In this document: positions 6,265 through 13,696 of the stretch, in pieces | Position numbering within the stretch: the stretch's first letter is position 1 | Layout of the letters: each line of letters starts with the position of its first letter | Assembly: GCA_005878325.1 (NCBI GenBank) | Contig: VBMR01000125.1 | Coordinates: forward strand, 1 to 16,031 | DNA from: Methanobacteriota archaeon | Lineage (GTDB): Archaea > Thermoplasmatota > Thermoplasmata > RBG-16-68-12 | Direction of reading: 5' to 3' | DNA length: 16,031 nucleotides | The notes under the pieces: generated by a model | The model's database searches: none | Seen by the model: the letters and a program-made list of their open reading frames with translations, nothing else | Told to the model about the DNA's origin: nothing | Position numbers and translations under genes: made by a program

Positions 6265-6678
6265 ATGGGCATCCTGAGGGACCGCCTGACGGTCGATGGA
6301 GTCCCGCACGACGTCCACCGGGTTCGCGGCGGTTGGCGTCAGATTCCCGATCCCCGCGGACCCGAGCGAGTCCGCTATGACGCTTGGCGGGACCGTCTCC
6401 TGATCGAATCGGCGGATGGCGGCCTCGAGATCCGATTCCATTGGCGCCACACGAGCTTCACGTGGCGACAGAAAAGCTACCACATCCGTCCCCGGTTCTG
6501 GGGCGGCGTGACGGTCTATCGAGGGGACCAGGCGGTCGCCGAGGGCCGTTCGACCTGGAGCGGGCTGACAATCGAGTTCTTCGATCCCGACCTGGCATCG
6601 ATCGGAGGGGAACTCGCCATCGGACTCACCCTTCGGGAGCAGGCATTTGCAATGGCGATGGTTGCCTCGGGTGACTAG
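6265..6678 (+). CDS. Hypothetical 137-residue protein, beta-rich
   Basis: I do not recognise this family. From ATG 6265 the protein is rich in short amphipathic strands and aromatic residues: WRQIPDPRG, FHWRHTSFTWRQKSYHI, RPRFWGGVTVYRG, RSTWSGLTIEFFDP, and a final helix-like segment LTLREQAFAMAMVAS. There is no signal peptide, membrane helix or cysteine cluster. The pattern resembles a small beta-barrel, possibly of Tubby/LURP-one type, but that is a guess. GTG 6247 is an in-frame alternative start that would lie about 25 bp after a TTTTACC box (6218-6224), as for a leaderless mRNA. Its stop is 4 bp from the convergent metG stop. It is probably a real gene, since no competing opposite-strand ORF carries recognisable homology. 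Confidence 0.65.
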   Translation: MGILRDRLTVDGVPHDVHRVRGGWRQIPDPRGPERVRYDAWRDRLLIESADGGLEIRFHWRHTSFTWRQKSYHIRPRFWGGVTVYRGDQAVAEGRSTWSGLTIEFFDPDLASIGGELAIGLTLREQAFAMAMVASGD

Positions 6679-6682
6679 CGGC

Positions 6683-8818
6683 TCAGTGGACCCACGTACC
6701 GACCGGGAGCCCTTTGTCGACGCGGACGGGAACTCCATTTACGGCGAGGGTCACCCGGGTCTCCCCTCCCTTTCCGAGGAAGAGCACGGTTCCATCCGGA
6801 CCCACCTGCAGTTTGTATTTTTGGAATTCTGAAAAGGGCAGAAGGGGCGCACCCTTGGTGCCGAGGACCTGCGACCCGGTCTCGGCATCCGGCGAAGGGA
6901 GGAGAATCCCGACCGTGTCGCGGTCTTCCGCGGCGAGCAGCATGCCGCGGCTTTCGACGCCGCGGAGCTTCGCGGGTTCCAGGTTCGCAAGGAGCACGAT
7001 CTTTCGCCCGCGCAGCTGGTCGACCGTGTAGTCGTTCCGAATCCCCGCGACGATCTGTCGTCGTTCGTCCCCCAGGTCGAGTTGCAGGATGTACAGCTTG
7101 TCTGCGTTCGGATGTTCCTTGACATCGACAATCTGTGCGACGCGGACGTCGAAGTGGTCCGTCGGGGCTGACATCGGAACGTCCCGCTCGATCTTCGAGA
7201 AGAGCGGCTTTCCCACCCGGAGCTTCTGGCCTGTGGGCAAGTCCTGCAACGCCTCGTCCCAGCCCATCGCGTGCACGTCCGAATCGTAGCCGAGGGCGTG
7301 CCACAATCGCACGGAGCTAAACGGGAGGAACGGGGCCATGAGGATCGCGAGGGCTCGGCTCACGCGGAGGGCGACGTGCAACGCGGTCGCGCAGGCGGCG
7401 CGATCCTTGGTCAGGAGAGCCCACGGAGCCTTCTGGTCGAAGTACTGGTTCCCGAGGCGCGCGAGCTGGATCGCCTCCTTCAGCGCGTCCTTCAGGTGCA
7501 CGAACTCCAGGTTCTGCCCCACCTTCTTCCACTGCTGTTCGATCGCGCGGACCATCGCCTTGTCCGCGGCGTCGAGAAATCCTGCGGGGGGGACCTGGTG
7601 GCCGAAGTTCTTGTCCGCGAAGGTCAAGGCTCGGTGGACGAAGTTCCCGTACACCGCGAGCAGCTCGTTGTTGTTTCGCCGCTCGAAGTCCTCCCATTCG
7701 AAGTCCGTATCCTTCGTCTCCGGCATCGTCGCGATCCCATAGTAACGGAGCTGATCCGGGTCGAACTGTTCGAGGAGGTCCGGCAACCAGATGCCGCGGC
7801 CGCGCCCCGTGCTCATCCTCTCGCCCGAGAAGTTCAGGTACTGAGTCGCGGGGACATCGTAGGGGAGGGTGAGCCCTTCGTCGTAGGCCATGAGGATCGC
7901 GGGCCAGAACAGAGTGTGGAACACGATGTTGTCCTTTCCAACGAAGTACAGATGTCGCGCCTTGGGGTCGTGCCAGAACTCCTTCCAGCCCTCGGGCCGG
8001 CCCGCGCGCCGGTACCATTCCTTCGTCGCGGTCAGATATCCCATGACGGCCTCGAACCACACGTAGATCCGTTTCGTCTCGTAGCCGGGGACCGGGACGT
8101 CGATGCCCCAATCCAGGTCCCTCGTGATCGGGCGGTCCTTCAAGCCCTCTTCCAGCCAACTCCGAGTGAAGGTGATCACGGGGAGGCGCCAGTGATCCTT
8201 GTCGTCCGCGATCCACCCCTTTAGCGGCGTTTCGAAGGCACTGAATCGGAAGAAGAAGTGGGAGGTCTCCCGCCGTTCCGGCGGGGTTCCGTGGATCCGG
8301 CATCGTGGGTTAATCAGGTCGAACGGATCCCAAAGGTGGCCGCAGTTGTCGCATTGGTCCCCCCGCGCCCGCTCAAAGCCGCAGTTCGGGCACGTGCCCT
8401 CCACGTAGCGGTCCGGAAGGAAGTGGTCTCCCGTCGGGCAATACGGAGAGACCATGTGGGCCTCGTACACGTGCCCCTTTTCCTTGAGGGCGAGGAAGAT
8501 CTCCTGGACCCACGCCTTGTGCTGCGGGTCCGCGGTATTCCAGTATAGATCGTACTTCACGCCGAGCTGCTCGATGTTCTTCGTGTGAAGGGCATGGTAC
8601 CGATTCGCGATGGCACTGGGCGAGACGCCCTCTTCTTCGGCCTTGACCATGACAGGCGTCCCATGCATGTCGCTCCCGCCCACCACGAGGACCTCGTCCC
8701 CCTTCATGCGGTGGTAGCGGGCCACCACGTCCGCGGGGATGAACGTCGAGACAGCGTGGCCGAGATGCCGCGGTCCGGAAGCGTACGGCCACGCGACGCA
8801 CACCAGGATTTTGGTCAT
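6683..8818 (-). CDS. metG: Methionyl-tRNA synthetase with fused C-terminal tRNA-binding domain
   Basis: A 711-residue class I synthetase that charges initiator and elongator tRNA-Met. The order is: HIGH-type motif RHLGH (17-21), zinc-knuckle insertion (C127, C143/C146, C156/C159, C173), WFEAVMGYL (254-262), then a KMSKS-equivalent that reads RMSTG (334-338). A helical anticodon domain follows, to about 545. A Trbp111/EMAP-II-type OB domain starts near HFDVRVAQIVDVKEHPNADK (555-574) and runs to about 655. The last 55 residues are a beta-rich tail. The first zinc site is altered: CPTGDH and CRIHG replace the usual CxxC pairs, so any metal there would need His or Asp ligands. ATG 8818 is 32 bp downstream of a CCTTTAAGG box on the minus strand. 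Function is not in doubt. Confidence 0.97.
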   Translation of the reverse strand: MTKILVCVAWPYASGPRHLGHAVSTFIPADVVARYHRMKGDEVLVVGGSDMHGTPVMVKAEEEGVSPSAIANRYHALHTKNIEQLGVKYDLYWNTADPQHKAWVQEIFLALKEKGHVYEAHMVSPYCPTGDHFLPDRYVEGTCPNCGFERARGDQCDNCGHLWDPFDLINPRCRIHGTPPERRETSHFFFRFSAFETPLKGWIADDKDHWRLPVITFTRSWLEEGLKDRPITRDLDWGIDVPVPGYETKRIYVWFEAVMGYLTATKEWYRRAGRPEGWKEFWHDPKARHLYFVGKDNIVFHTLFWPAILMAYDEGLTLPYDVPATQYLNFSGERMSTGRGRGIWLPDLLEQFDPDQLRYYGIATMPETKDTDFEWEDFERRNNNELLAVYGNFVHRALTFADKNFGHQVPPAGFLDAADKAMVRAIEQQWKKVGQNLEFVHLKDALKEAIQLARLGNQYFDQKAPWALLTKDRAACATALHVALRVSRALAILMAPFLPFSSVRLWHALGYDSDVHAMGWDEALQDLPTGQKLRVGKPLFSKIERDVPMSAPTDHFDVRVAQIVDVKEHPNADKLYILQLDLGDERRQIVAGIRNDYTVDQLRGRKIVLLANLEPAKLRGVESRGMLLAAEDRDTVGILLPSPDAETGSQVLGTKGAPLLPFSEFQKYKLQVGPDGTVLFLGKGGETRVTLAVNGVPVRVDKGLPVGTWVH

Positions 8819-8845
8819 CGTCCCGGGGGCTCACGTCCGGGAGGG

Positions 8846-8854
8846 CCTTAAAGG
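8846..8854 (-). promoter_or_regulatory. TATA-like box for metG
   Basis: On the minus strand this is CCTTTAAGG, preceded by GCGAAT, in a GC-rich surround. The centre lies about 32 bp upstream of the metG ATG, predicting a leader of only a few nucleotides. The box is nearly self-complementary. Confidence 0.55.
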
Positions 8855-8968
8855 ATTCGCGAGGCCGGAAACCGGCCGCCACGAGCGAGGACTCGGTCCT
8901 GATAATCACACCAGATTAGTTTTGACCAATGTGTCTTGGGCGCAAACCGCGATGCCTCGTTCGGTCTT

Positions 8969-9583
8969 ATGGGACGAGCTCCGACCCTGAGCCGCGCACC
9001 TTCGAGTCCAGATCCGAAGTCCCGAGAATTCGATCGGATGCTGAAGACGCTCAGCGCGACACCTCAGATCCTCTGTTGGAGATGCCGGAAGCTTACGTCC
9101 TTTGAGGTCGACCAATGCGAGCATTGCGGATCCCCGTTCGCCGGGAACACGGGCGGGGCGCATCGATCCGGTCGCGTGCAAAGGGACGAATCCGTTCCAG
9201 CGCCGATGAAGACACGTCGCGGCTCGCGATCCCTCGCCGAGATCGTGGAGGACCTGCGACGCATTCGCGATCTCACCCAATCCTCCGAGGAGCCCGCCCG
9301 GCGAGAGCAAGACTTCCTCTATCTGTATCAGTGTCCGTCGTGCGCGCGGTTCGTGTCGCAGCGGGCCACGGCCTGTGTTTGCGGCGTCCGATTCACGGCT
9401 ACCTTCGAATGCCCCGAGTGTGCGTCGAGCGTCCCCTCGGGTCGGACCGCGTGCCCCGTCTGCCGAGTTAATTTCGGCGCCGCAGGCGTTTCGGCCGGCG
9501 CCCTGTACATGTGTCCGCGGTGTGGGGCCAATGTGACCGCCGATGCCTTTCGTTGTTCGTGCGGGGCGCGGTTCTTAGACTAA
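8969..9583 (+). CDS. Protein with four zinc ribbons
   Basis: A 204-residue cysteine-rich protein of unknown role. It contains four two-knuckle zinc ribbons: C36/C39 with C50/C53, C122/C125 with C136/C138, C148/C151 with C162/C165, and C182/C185 with C196/C198. Two of the second knuckles are CxC (CVCG, CSCG) and two are CxxC (CEHC, CPVC). Ribbon 1 is separated from the rest by about 68 residues containing a charged, probably helical segment (about 85-115). No membrane segment is visible. The start is uncertain: ATG 8969 was chosen, TTG 8936 and ATG 9038 are in frame. An AT-rich patch with AGTTTTGACC (about 8914-8923) may be the promoter and would exclude 8936. The gene is divergent from metG. 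Nucleic-acid or protein binding is likely, but which one cannot be told. Confidence 0.85.
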   Translation: MGRAPTLSRAPSSPDPKSREFDRMLKTLSATPQILCWRCRKLTSFEVDQCEHCGSPFAGNTGGAHRSGRVQRDESVPAPMKTRRGSRSLAEIVEDLRRIRDLTQSSEEPARREQDFLYLYQCPSCARFVSQRATACVCGVRFTATFECPECASSVPSGRTACPVCRVNFGAAGVSAGALYMCPRCGANVTADAFRCSCGARFLD

Positions 9584-9695
9584 TTTCGAATCGAGTATCA
9601 GCCTTGAGAATCGTTTGAGAACTTCCTTATCGTCGGACTTCGTCGTACCTTCCGTCGACGGATTCCACCTCCGTCGAAAGGACTCCAAACCCTCG

Positions 9696-9986
9696 ATGAA
9701 AACCAAACGCTCGCGGATCTCGAACCGGAAGACATACTACCTGGTCCTCTGGTGGATGTCCCAGACGCCTTACGCGGCGATCTTCGAGAACGAGGTGGCG
9801 GCGGAGGCCGCCGCGAATGTCCGGAACGCCATCATGGTGACGATCTCGGGCGGGGACGCGAAGGTCGAAAAGGTCCTGGACTGGTACCGCCGCGACGACA
9901 CGGGGAAGCCGATGCCCGCGGAGTGGCGCGACCTGGTCGGGCAGATCCATGTCCCGTGGCTTGCGAAGCCGAAGCCCGCACTCTGA
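9696..9986 (+). CDS. Small hypothetical protein (96 aa)
   Basis: I do not recognise this protein. From ATG 9696 it starts with a basic stretch (MKTKRSRISNRK), then YYLVLWWMSQTPYAAIFEN, an Ala-rich helix, a strand-like IMVTISGG, and a C-terminal region ending HVPWLAKPKPAL. It is soluble, lysine- and tryptophan-containing, and has no cysteines. The frame is open from TTG 9615; the ATG was preferred because the residues before it are low in structure and a CTTATCG patch (about 9625-9631) could act as the promoter. It is flanked by two zinc-ribbon genes on the same strand but separated from each by over 100 bp, so it is probably its own unit. Coding status rests on amino-acid composition that looks natural and the absence of a better ORF. 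Confidence 0.6.
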   Translation: MKTKRSRISNRKTYYLVLWWMSQTPYAAIFENEVAAEAAANVRNAIMVTISGGDAKVEKVLDWYRRDDTGKPMPAEWRDLVGQIHVPWLAKPKPAL

Positions 9987-10049
9987 GTCGAGGGCTGAGG
10001 ACACCTCCTCGTCTTTTCCGGTCGCTCCTCCGAGTCGGTCCCCGCCAAC

Positions 10050-10065
10050 CTATCAATTCAGATAG
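10050..10065. promoter_or_regulatory. Short inverted repeat upstream of the zinc-ribbon membrane protein
   Basis: CTATC and GATAG flank the AT-rich spacer AATTCA, giving a 5-bp inverted repeat about 15 bp upstream of the presumed TATA box. It has the geometry of a dimeric repressor or activator site. With only 5-bp arms, chance is a real possibility. Confidence 0.3.
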
Positions 10066-10079
10066 AGGGGGAGAAATGA

Positions 10080-10086
10080 CTATAGC
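10080..10086 (+). promoter_or_regulatory. TATA-like box, leaderless promoter candidate
   Basis: CTATAGC preceded by the purine-rich GAGAAATGA (a BRE-like patch). The box centre is about 28 bp before ATG 10111, the spacing of a leaderless archaeal transcript. Confidence 0.5.
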
Positions 10087-10110
10087 GTTGGCCGCGGGAC
10101 CGGGGACAGC

Positions 10111-10563
10111 ATGGAACCGGCCCAGGACACGCTCGCCGAATGCCCCACCTGCCGGGCGGTCGTGCCGATGGACGCGACGGAATGCCCGAAGTGCGGGGAG
10201 CAGTTCCAACAGGAGACGGTCTCGGAGTCGCGGCCCATCCTCGCCGCGGACGCCGAGGTCTCAGAGGACGTCCCTTCGGATGGGACGAAGACCGGGTTCC
10301 GCGAAAAGTTCCTCTTCTATGCAGGAATTTTCCTGATCCTTCTGGGTGGGCCGGGCATCGCGCTGGGCTCCTGGCTCCACGACGTGTTCCGGATCAGCGT
10401 GGCCGAGTTCAACGCGTTCGACGCGTTCGGACCGTGGAACCGCCTCGTGACCGCGATCGGCCTGATCGTCCTCATCGTCGGCATCGTGTTCTTGATCCTG
10501 AGCCTCCGGTTCTCCCGCCCCTCCGACGTCGAGAAGGACCTGAACGCCCTCCGAGAATCGTGA
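10111..10563 (+). CDS. Zinc-ribbon protein with two transmembrane helices
   Basis: A 150-residue protein. The N-terminal zinc ribbon has C11/C14 and C25/C28 in a CPTC...CPKCGEQF pattern; an acidic linker (about 35-62) leads to two membrane helices at about 67-88 and 112-133. The tail is short and charged. The ribbon and C-terminus probably face the cytoplasm because two helices return the chain to the same side and basic residues flank them. Zinc-ribbon membrane proteins of this layout are common in archaea, and most have no assigned function. ATG 10111 is the first codon and lies at leaderless spacing from the TATA-like box. Downstream, 109 bp holding a separate promoter separates it from the TRAM gene. 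Confidence 0.85.
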   Translation: MEPAQDTLAECPTCRAVVPMDATECPKCGEQFQQETVSESRPILAADAEVSEDVPSDGTKTGFREKFLFYAGIFLILLGGPGIALGSWLHDVFRISVAEFNAFDAFGPWNRLVTAIGLIVLIVGIVFLILSLRFSRPSDVEKDLNALRES

Positions 10564-10611
10564 GGATCTCAGTGGGAAGGGCCACCCGTCCGCGACGCCC
10601 CGCCTATATCG

Positions 10612-10620
10612 TTAAATATC
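10612..10620 (+). promoter_or_regulatory. TATA-like box upstream of the TRAM / VIT-VWA operon
   Basis: TTAAATATC is part of an AT-rich island (10604-10620) that also contains CTATATC. Its centre predicts transcription from about 10642, a leader of about 30 nt before ATG 10673. It is the only convincing promoter before the three overlapping genes that follow. Confidence 0.5.
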
Positions 10621-10672
10621 GTGGACGACGATGCGAACGAGGGCAGCGCGGAGGGTCGCTGTGGAGTCCTGA

Positions 10673-10894
10673 ATGTCGTATACGGGGTCTGGCGCTCGTC
10701 CTTCCAATGTGCCGGTTGAGGAAGGGAAGGTGTACGACGCCAAGATTGAGGATATCGGACGGGAAGGCGATGGGCTCGCGCGGATCCAGAACTTCGTCGT
10801 CTTCGTTCCCGGGACCAAGGTCGGGGACGAGGTGAAGGTCCGGATCACGAAAGTCCACCGCCGCATGGCCTTCGGAGAAGTCGTCCGCGAGTGA
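10673..10894 (+). CDS. Stand-alone TRAM domain protein
   Basis: A 73-residue protein that is almost entirely a TRAM domain: VPVEEGKVYDAKIEDIGREG starts at residue 13, then DGLARIQNFVVFVPGTKVGD and EVKVRITKVHRRMAFGEVVRE. TRAM is an OB-like beta-barrel that binds RNA. Single-domain TRAM proteins are widespread in euryarchaea and have been described as RNA chaperone or cold-shock-like proteins; in larger proteins TRAM is fused to tRNA-modifying enzymes. ATG 10673 gives the usual short N-terminal extension. The stop overlaps the next gene's start as GTGA (10891-10894), so it is translationally coupled to a membrane protein, an odd partner for an RNA-binding protein. Confidence 0.92.
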   Translation: MSYTGSGARPSNVPVEEGKVYDAKIEDIGREGDGLARIQNFVVFVPGTKVGDEVKVRITKVHRRMAFGEVVRE

Positions 10895-11385
10895 ATCCGG
10901 ACGACGGGGGAGAGTCAGGGATGGGACCCATCAGCGGATGGCTTCGCCGTTGTCCACGCAACCTCCGCTTGCGGCTCAAGCGGGATCGCGAGGTACCCGG
11001 AGGTCCCACCGACGGCTGGCGGTCGCTCGAGGCCGGGCTGGTCGCGGTGGGTCTCGTCGGCGCGACGATGGCAACTTTTGGTCCCCTTTTTTTGATTGAG
11101 GTCGCGTACGGCTTCCTCACGGTCTCCTTGATCGCTGCGGTCTTATCGTTTTCGTGGGCCGATCGAGTCGCTCACTCTGCGGCCGCGCAGCGGAACACGC
11201 ATCGAGATGCCCGCCGGGGACGGATCCTCAGCGGCCTCGCACTCCTGTTGATCCTGTATTACACGGGCGCCTGGTTCCTCCTGATCGAGTTCCTACCTGT
11301 CGTCCTCTTCGTCGGTCTGATTGCCTGGTCGCTCCACCAGAGGCGAGTCGCGCATTCGGGCGCCGTATCGGAGAGGGCAACATGA
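10891..11385 (+). CDS. Hypothetical multi-spanning membrane protein
   Basis: A 164-residue protein of unknown family. The first 45 residues are soluble and basic (RCPRNLRLRLKRDREV). Hydrophobic segments lie at about 46-67, 69-90, 112-130 and 131-148, probably four helices in two hairpins, separated by a basic loop (AAQRNTHRDARRGR, 98-111). The starting GTG shares bases with the TRAM stop (GTGA) and the ending TGA overlaps the ATG of the VIT-VWA gene (ATGA), so all three are likely made from one message. ATG 10921 is an alternative start that would remove only ten residues. Coupling to the VIT-VWA gene suggests that the two products act at the same membrane, but no motif tells how. Confidence 0.8.
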   Translation: MNPDDGGESGMGPISGWLRRCPRNLRLRLKRDREVPGGPTDGWRSLEAGLVAVGLVGATMATFGPLFLIEVAYGFLTVSLIAAVLSFSWADRVAHSAAAQRNTHRDARRGRILSGLALLLILYYTGAWFLLIEFLPVVLFVGLIAWSLHQRRVAHSGAVSERAT

Positions 11386-13583
11386 GGTCCGCCCTCGGCG
11401 TGTTCGTGATCGCGCTCGTCCTGCCCGCCCTCTTGCTCACCACAGGACACGCGGCGGCGTTCTGCGAGATCCTCGAGCCCCCCTCGTCCCTCCCGACCCG
11501 CGTGAATGGGACGCAGGTCGAGATCCAACTGACCGACGGGTTCGCACGTGTCGTGATCATCAAGGAATTCTACAATCCGAGTGATGAGTTCAAGCAGGGA
11601 CAGGTGTTCTTCCCGTTGGAGAAGGGTCACGAGTTGATCACCGACCTTCGCCTGAAGGTCGGCAACGTCGTGTACAACTCCTCGTCGGGAGATCGTGGGG
11701 GCGCCCTGGACGACTTCCTCAACGCCGTCCAGAAAGGGCAAGACGCCGCCCTGGTCCAATACGATCCGCCCCGAGACGTGTATTGGATCGCGGTCACGAT
11801 CCCTCCCCACGAGGCCCGAACCACGATCACGACGCTCGAGATGCCCCTTGTCCGCCGGGACGGTTTCTACGATTACCACTATCGGCTTTCCGTGGACGCT
11901 CGGGACAGCGTGGACTATCTTCACGTTCACGTGAGGCTCGAGACGGCCGCGCCCCTCCACGTGCACCTCGCGAGCCATCCCGGCATCCCGATCCTCCGGT
12001 CGGGAGACCGCGTGGCGGACGTCTTTCTGAACGACAGTGCCTCCGTCGAAGGCCGTGACCTCCAGATCCATTTCGGCTCCCTGGGACCTTCCATTTCCCA
12101 GTTCGTCGACACGGACGGGTCGCGGTACATCCGGTATGCGCTCGGAGCGCAGGATCCCGCGTTCCAGTCCTCCCTCGCGCCCCTGCCGCGATCGCTGCTC
12201 GTGGCCCTGGACACATCCGCAAGCATGGGCCGGGACGGTCGCCTGGCGACGGCACAATCGGCCGTCCGAGGACTGGCGGACGACCTACGGCGGGGGGAGA
12301 CCTTCGGCCTCATCGCCTTCGGCGGTCCCTCCGTGCGCGCCTTCGATCCCGAATTGCGGCCGGCGACGCCGGACCTCGCCCCCGACCTCGTGCGATTCCT
12401 TGACACCCTCTCTCCCGGCGGGAGCACCAGCCTCACCGCGGCGGTCCCCACGATCGACCGCTGGGCGACCGACGCATGGGCCCGCGGGGCCCAGCCGGTC
12501 TTCGTCCTGGTTTCGGACGGTCGGCCGAACCGTGGCGTCCTCGGGCGAGATCTGGAGCAGGCGTATTCGCGGATTTCCGTGGATCGAAGTCTCCCGATCT
12601 ATGCCCTCGCCGTCCGGCCTTCCGACCACCCCGCGGAAACGCTCCTGCGAAACCTGAGCCATTTCCAGGGCGGCGACCTGTTCACGGTCTCGGGGGAGGA
12701 CCCCGGGAACGCGGCGGCCTCCCTGCTGATGTCGGTCCGCGTCCCGGTCCTCGAGGGCATCACGGCTGAGTTCCCCGGTTCGCCGGGCGCGGAATACGCC
12801 AACCCGAATCCGCAGACCCTGATGCAAGGCGGAGAGGCGGTCGTCCTTGCGAAGGTCCCCGGCCGGGCGGACGACCCCGTCGCATTCCGCCTCCATTGGG
12901 GGACCGCAGATGCCCCCTCCTCGACCGAACGCTCGTTCACGGGGACCGAGATCGCCTCCCAGTCATTGCTCAAGCGCGAATGGATCCTCATGCGGATCCA
13001 CGGGATGCTGGCGGCCCTGCGGGCTCACGAAGAACCGGGACTCGTCGAGTCCTTGAAGGCCTTCGCGACGGCAAACCGCGTCGTGACGCCGTACACGTCC
13101 CTCCTCGTCACGATCCCGACGGCCGAGCCGGCACCCGCCGAGGGGTCCCGCGACACCGCGTTGGATGGATCTCCGTTCGGAGGTCTCTTAGGCGGGCCGG
13201 CGGCGCCCGTGGGGGCCGCCTCGAGGACCCCGTCCTTCCGCGGTCCCATTTCGCCCCTCGAGGAGGAGGGTCAACGGTCGGCGGCCCTCCGACGGGACCT
13301 GGCGAACCCGATCGTCGCGGATGGCGAGGTCGATCGGTGGGTCCCGGACGCTGCACCCGAGCGGGCACAACTCGATCGGTCGCCCGCCATCGTCCGGTTC
13401 GACGGGACCTACGTCCGGGTGCTCGAGGTGGGAGACGAGCTCGTCGGGGTCTTCCGCGAGGGGTTCTTCCCCACGCCGCTCTCGCCGAGCGCCGTCGGGC
13501 TCGCCATAGCGGTCGCATCCGTTCTCGGATGGCTCGGGGCCTGGCAACGCAGGCGGGGATCGCCCCCGAACCCGCGCGGGTAA
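11382..13583 (+). CDS. Secreted, membrane-anchored VIT and VWA domain protein
   Basis: A 733-residue protein with a signal peptide (MRSALGVFVIALVLPALLL then a short polar cleavage region near residue 26), a VIT domain (about 28-170) and a linker. The VWA domain (about 270-450) has an intact MIDAS: DTSASMG (277-283), GGSTSLTA (346-353) and VSDGRPN (377-383). A post-VWA beta region (about 455-520) follows, then a helix with the family motif RVVTPYTSLLV (566-576) and a disordered Gly/Pro-rich region (about 580-660). A C-terminal membrane helix (704-721) is followed by WQRRR, placing most of the protein outside the cell. This VIT-VWA order is that of inter-alpha-trypsin-inhibitor heavy chains and their prokaryotic relatives. 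Metal-dependent ligand binding is expected, ligand unknown. GGAG (11370-11373) precedes the ATG by 8 nt. Confidence 0.93.
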   Translation: MRSALGVFVIALVLPALLLTTGHAAAFCEILEPPSSLPTRVNGTQVEIQLTDGFARVVIIKEFYNPSDEFKQGQVFFPLEKGHELITDLRLKVGNVVYNSSSGDRGGALDDFLNAVQKGQDAALVQYDPPRDVYWIAVTIPPHEARTTITTLEMPLVRRDGFYDYHYRLSVDARDSVDYLHVHVRLETAAPLHVHLASHPGIPILRSGDRVADVFLNDSASVEGRDLQIHFGSLGPSISQFVDTDGSRYIRYALGAQDPAFQSSLAPLPRSLLVALDTSASMGRDGRLATAQSAVRGLADDLRRGETFGLIAFGGPSVRAFDPELRPATPDLAPDLVRFLDTLSPGGSTSLTAAVPTIDRWATDAWARGAQPVFVLVSDGRPNRGVLGRDLEQAYSRISVDRSLPIYALAVRPSDHPAETLLRNLSHFQGGDLFTVSGEDPGNAAASLLMSVRVPVLEGITAEFPGSPGAEYANPNPQTLMQGGEAVVLAKVPGRADDPVAFRLHWGTADAPSSTERSFTGTEIASQSLLKREWILMRIHGMLAALRAHEEPGLVESLKAFATANRVVTPYTSLLVTIPTAEPAPAEGSRDTALDGSPFGGLLGGPAAPVGAASRTPSFRGPISPLEEEGQRSAALRRDLANPIVADGEVDRWVPDAAPERAQLDRSPAIVRFDGTYVRVLEVGDELVGVFREGFFPTPLSPSAVGLAIAVASVLGWLGAWQRRRGSPPNPRG

Positions 13584-13657
13584 TTCGGCGGACGTCCGTC
13601 AGACACATTGGGGGGCGTCCGGCCACCACCCCGTTTCGAAGACCGTCGAATAATCTC

Positions 13658-13665
13658 CTTATACG
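13658..13665 (+). promoter_or_regulatory. TATA-like box upstream of the Ca2+-loop secreted protein
   Basis: CTTATACG follows the AT-rich CGAATAATCT. Its centre predicts transcription near 13688, about 10 nt before the TTG start at 13697. This separates the gene from the VIT-VWA operon despite a gap of only 113 bp between the coding regions. Confidence 0.5.
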
Positions 13666-13696
13666 TGCCGACTTCTTGACGACCGGAGATGTTGTC

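Noticed and set aside
7271..8303. Long open frames on both strands inside metG (317 codons plus strand, 328 codons minus strand)
   Set aside because: Both are shadows of metG, which is intact and clearly identified through the same bases.
10076..10336. ATG 10076 after AGGGGGAGAAA, which looks like a ribosome site and start
   Set aside because: The frame gives a Pro/Arg/Ser-rich product overlapping the zinc-ribbon gene, which has clear CxxC motifs and its own start.
11084..11093. T-rich run that could be a terminator
   Set aside because: It is inside the coding region of the membrane protein and encodes part of a hydrophobic helix.
11154..11381. N-terminal extension of the VIT-VWA frame
   Set aside because: It overlaps the membrane-protein gene, and the signal peptide starts at ATG 11382 with a Shine-Dalgarno site.
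12896..13696. N-terminal extension of the Ca2+-loop protein frame
   Set aside because: It lies within the VIT-VWA gene, is Arg/Gly-rich, and a promoter plus signal peptide mark the start at 13697.
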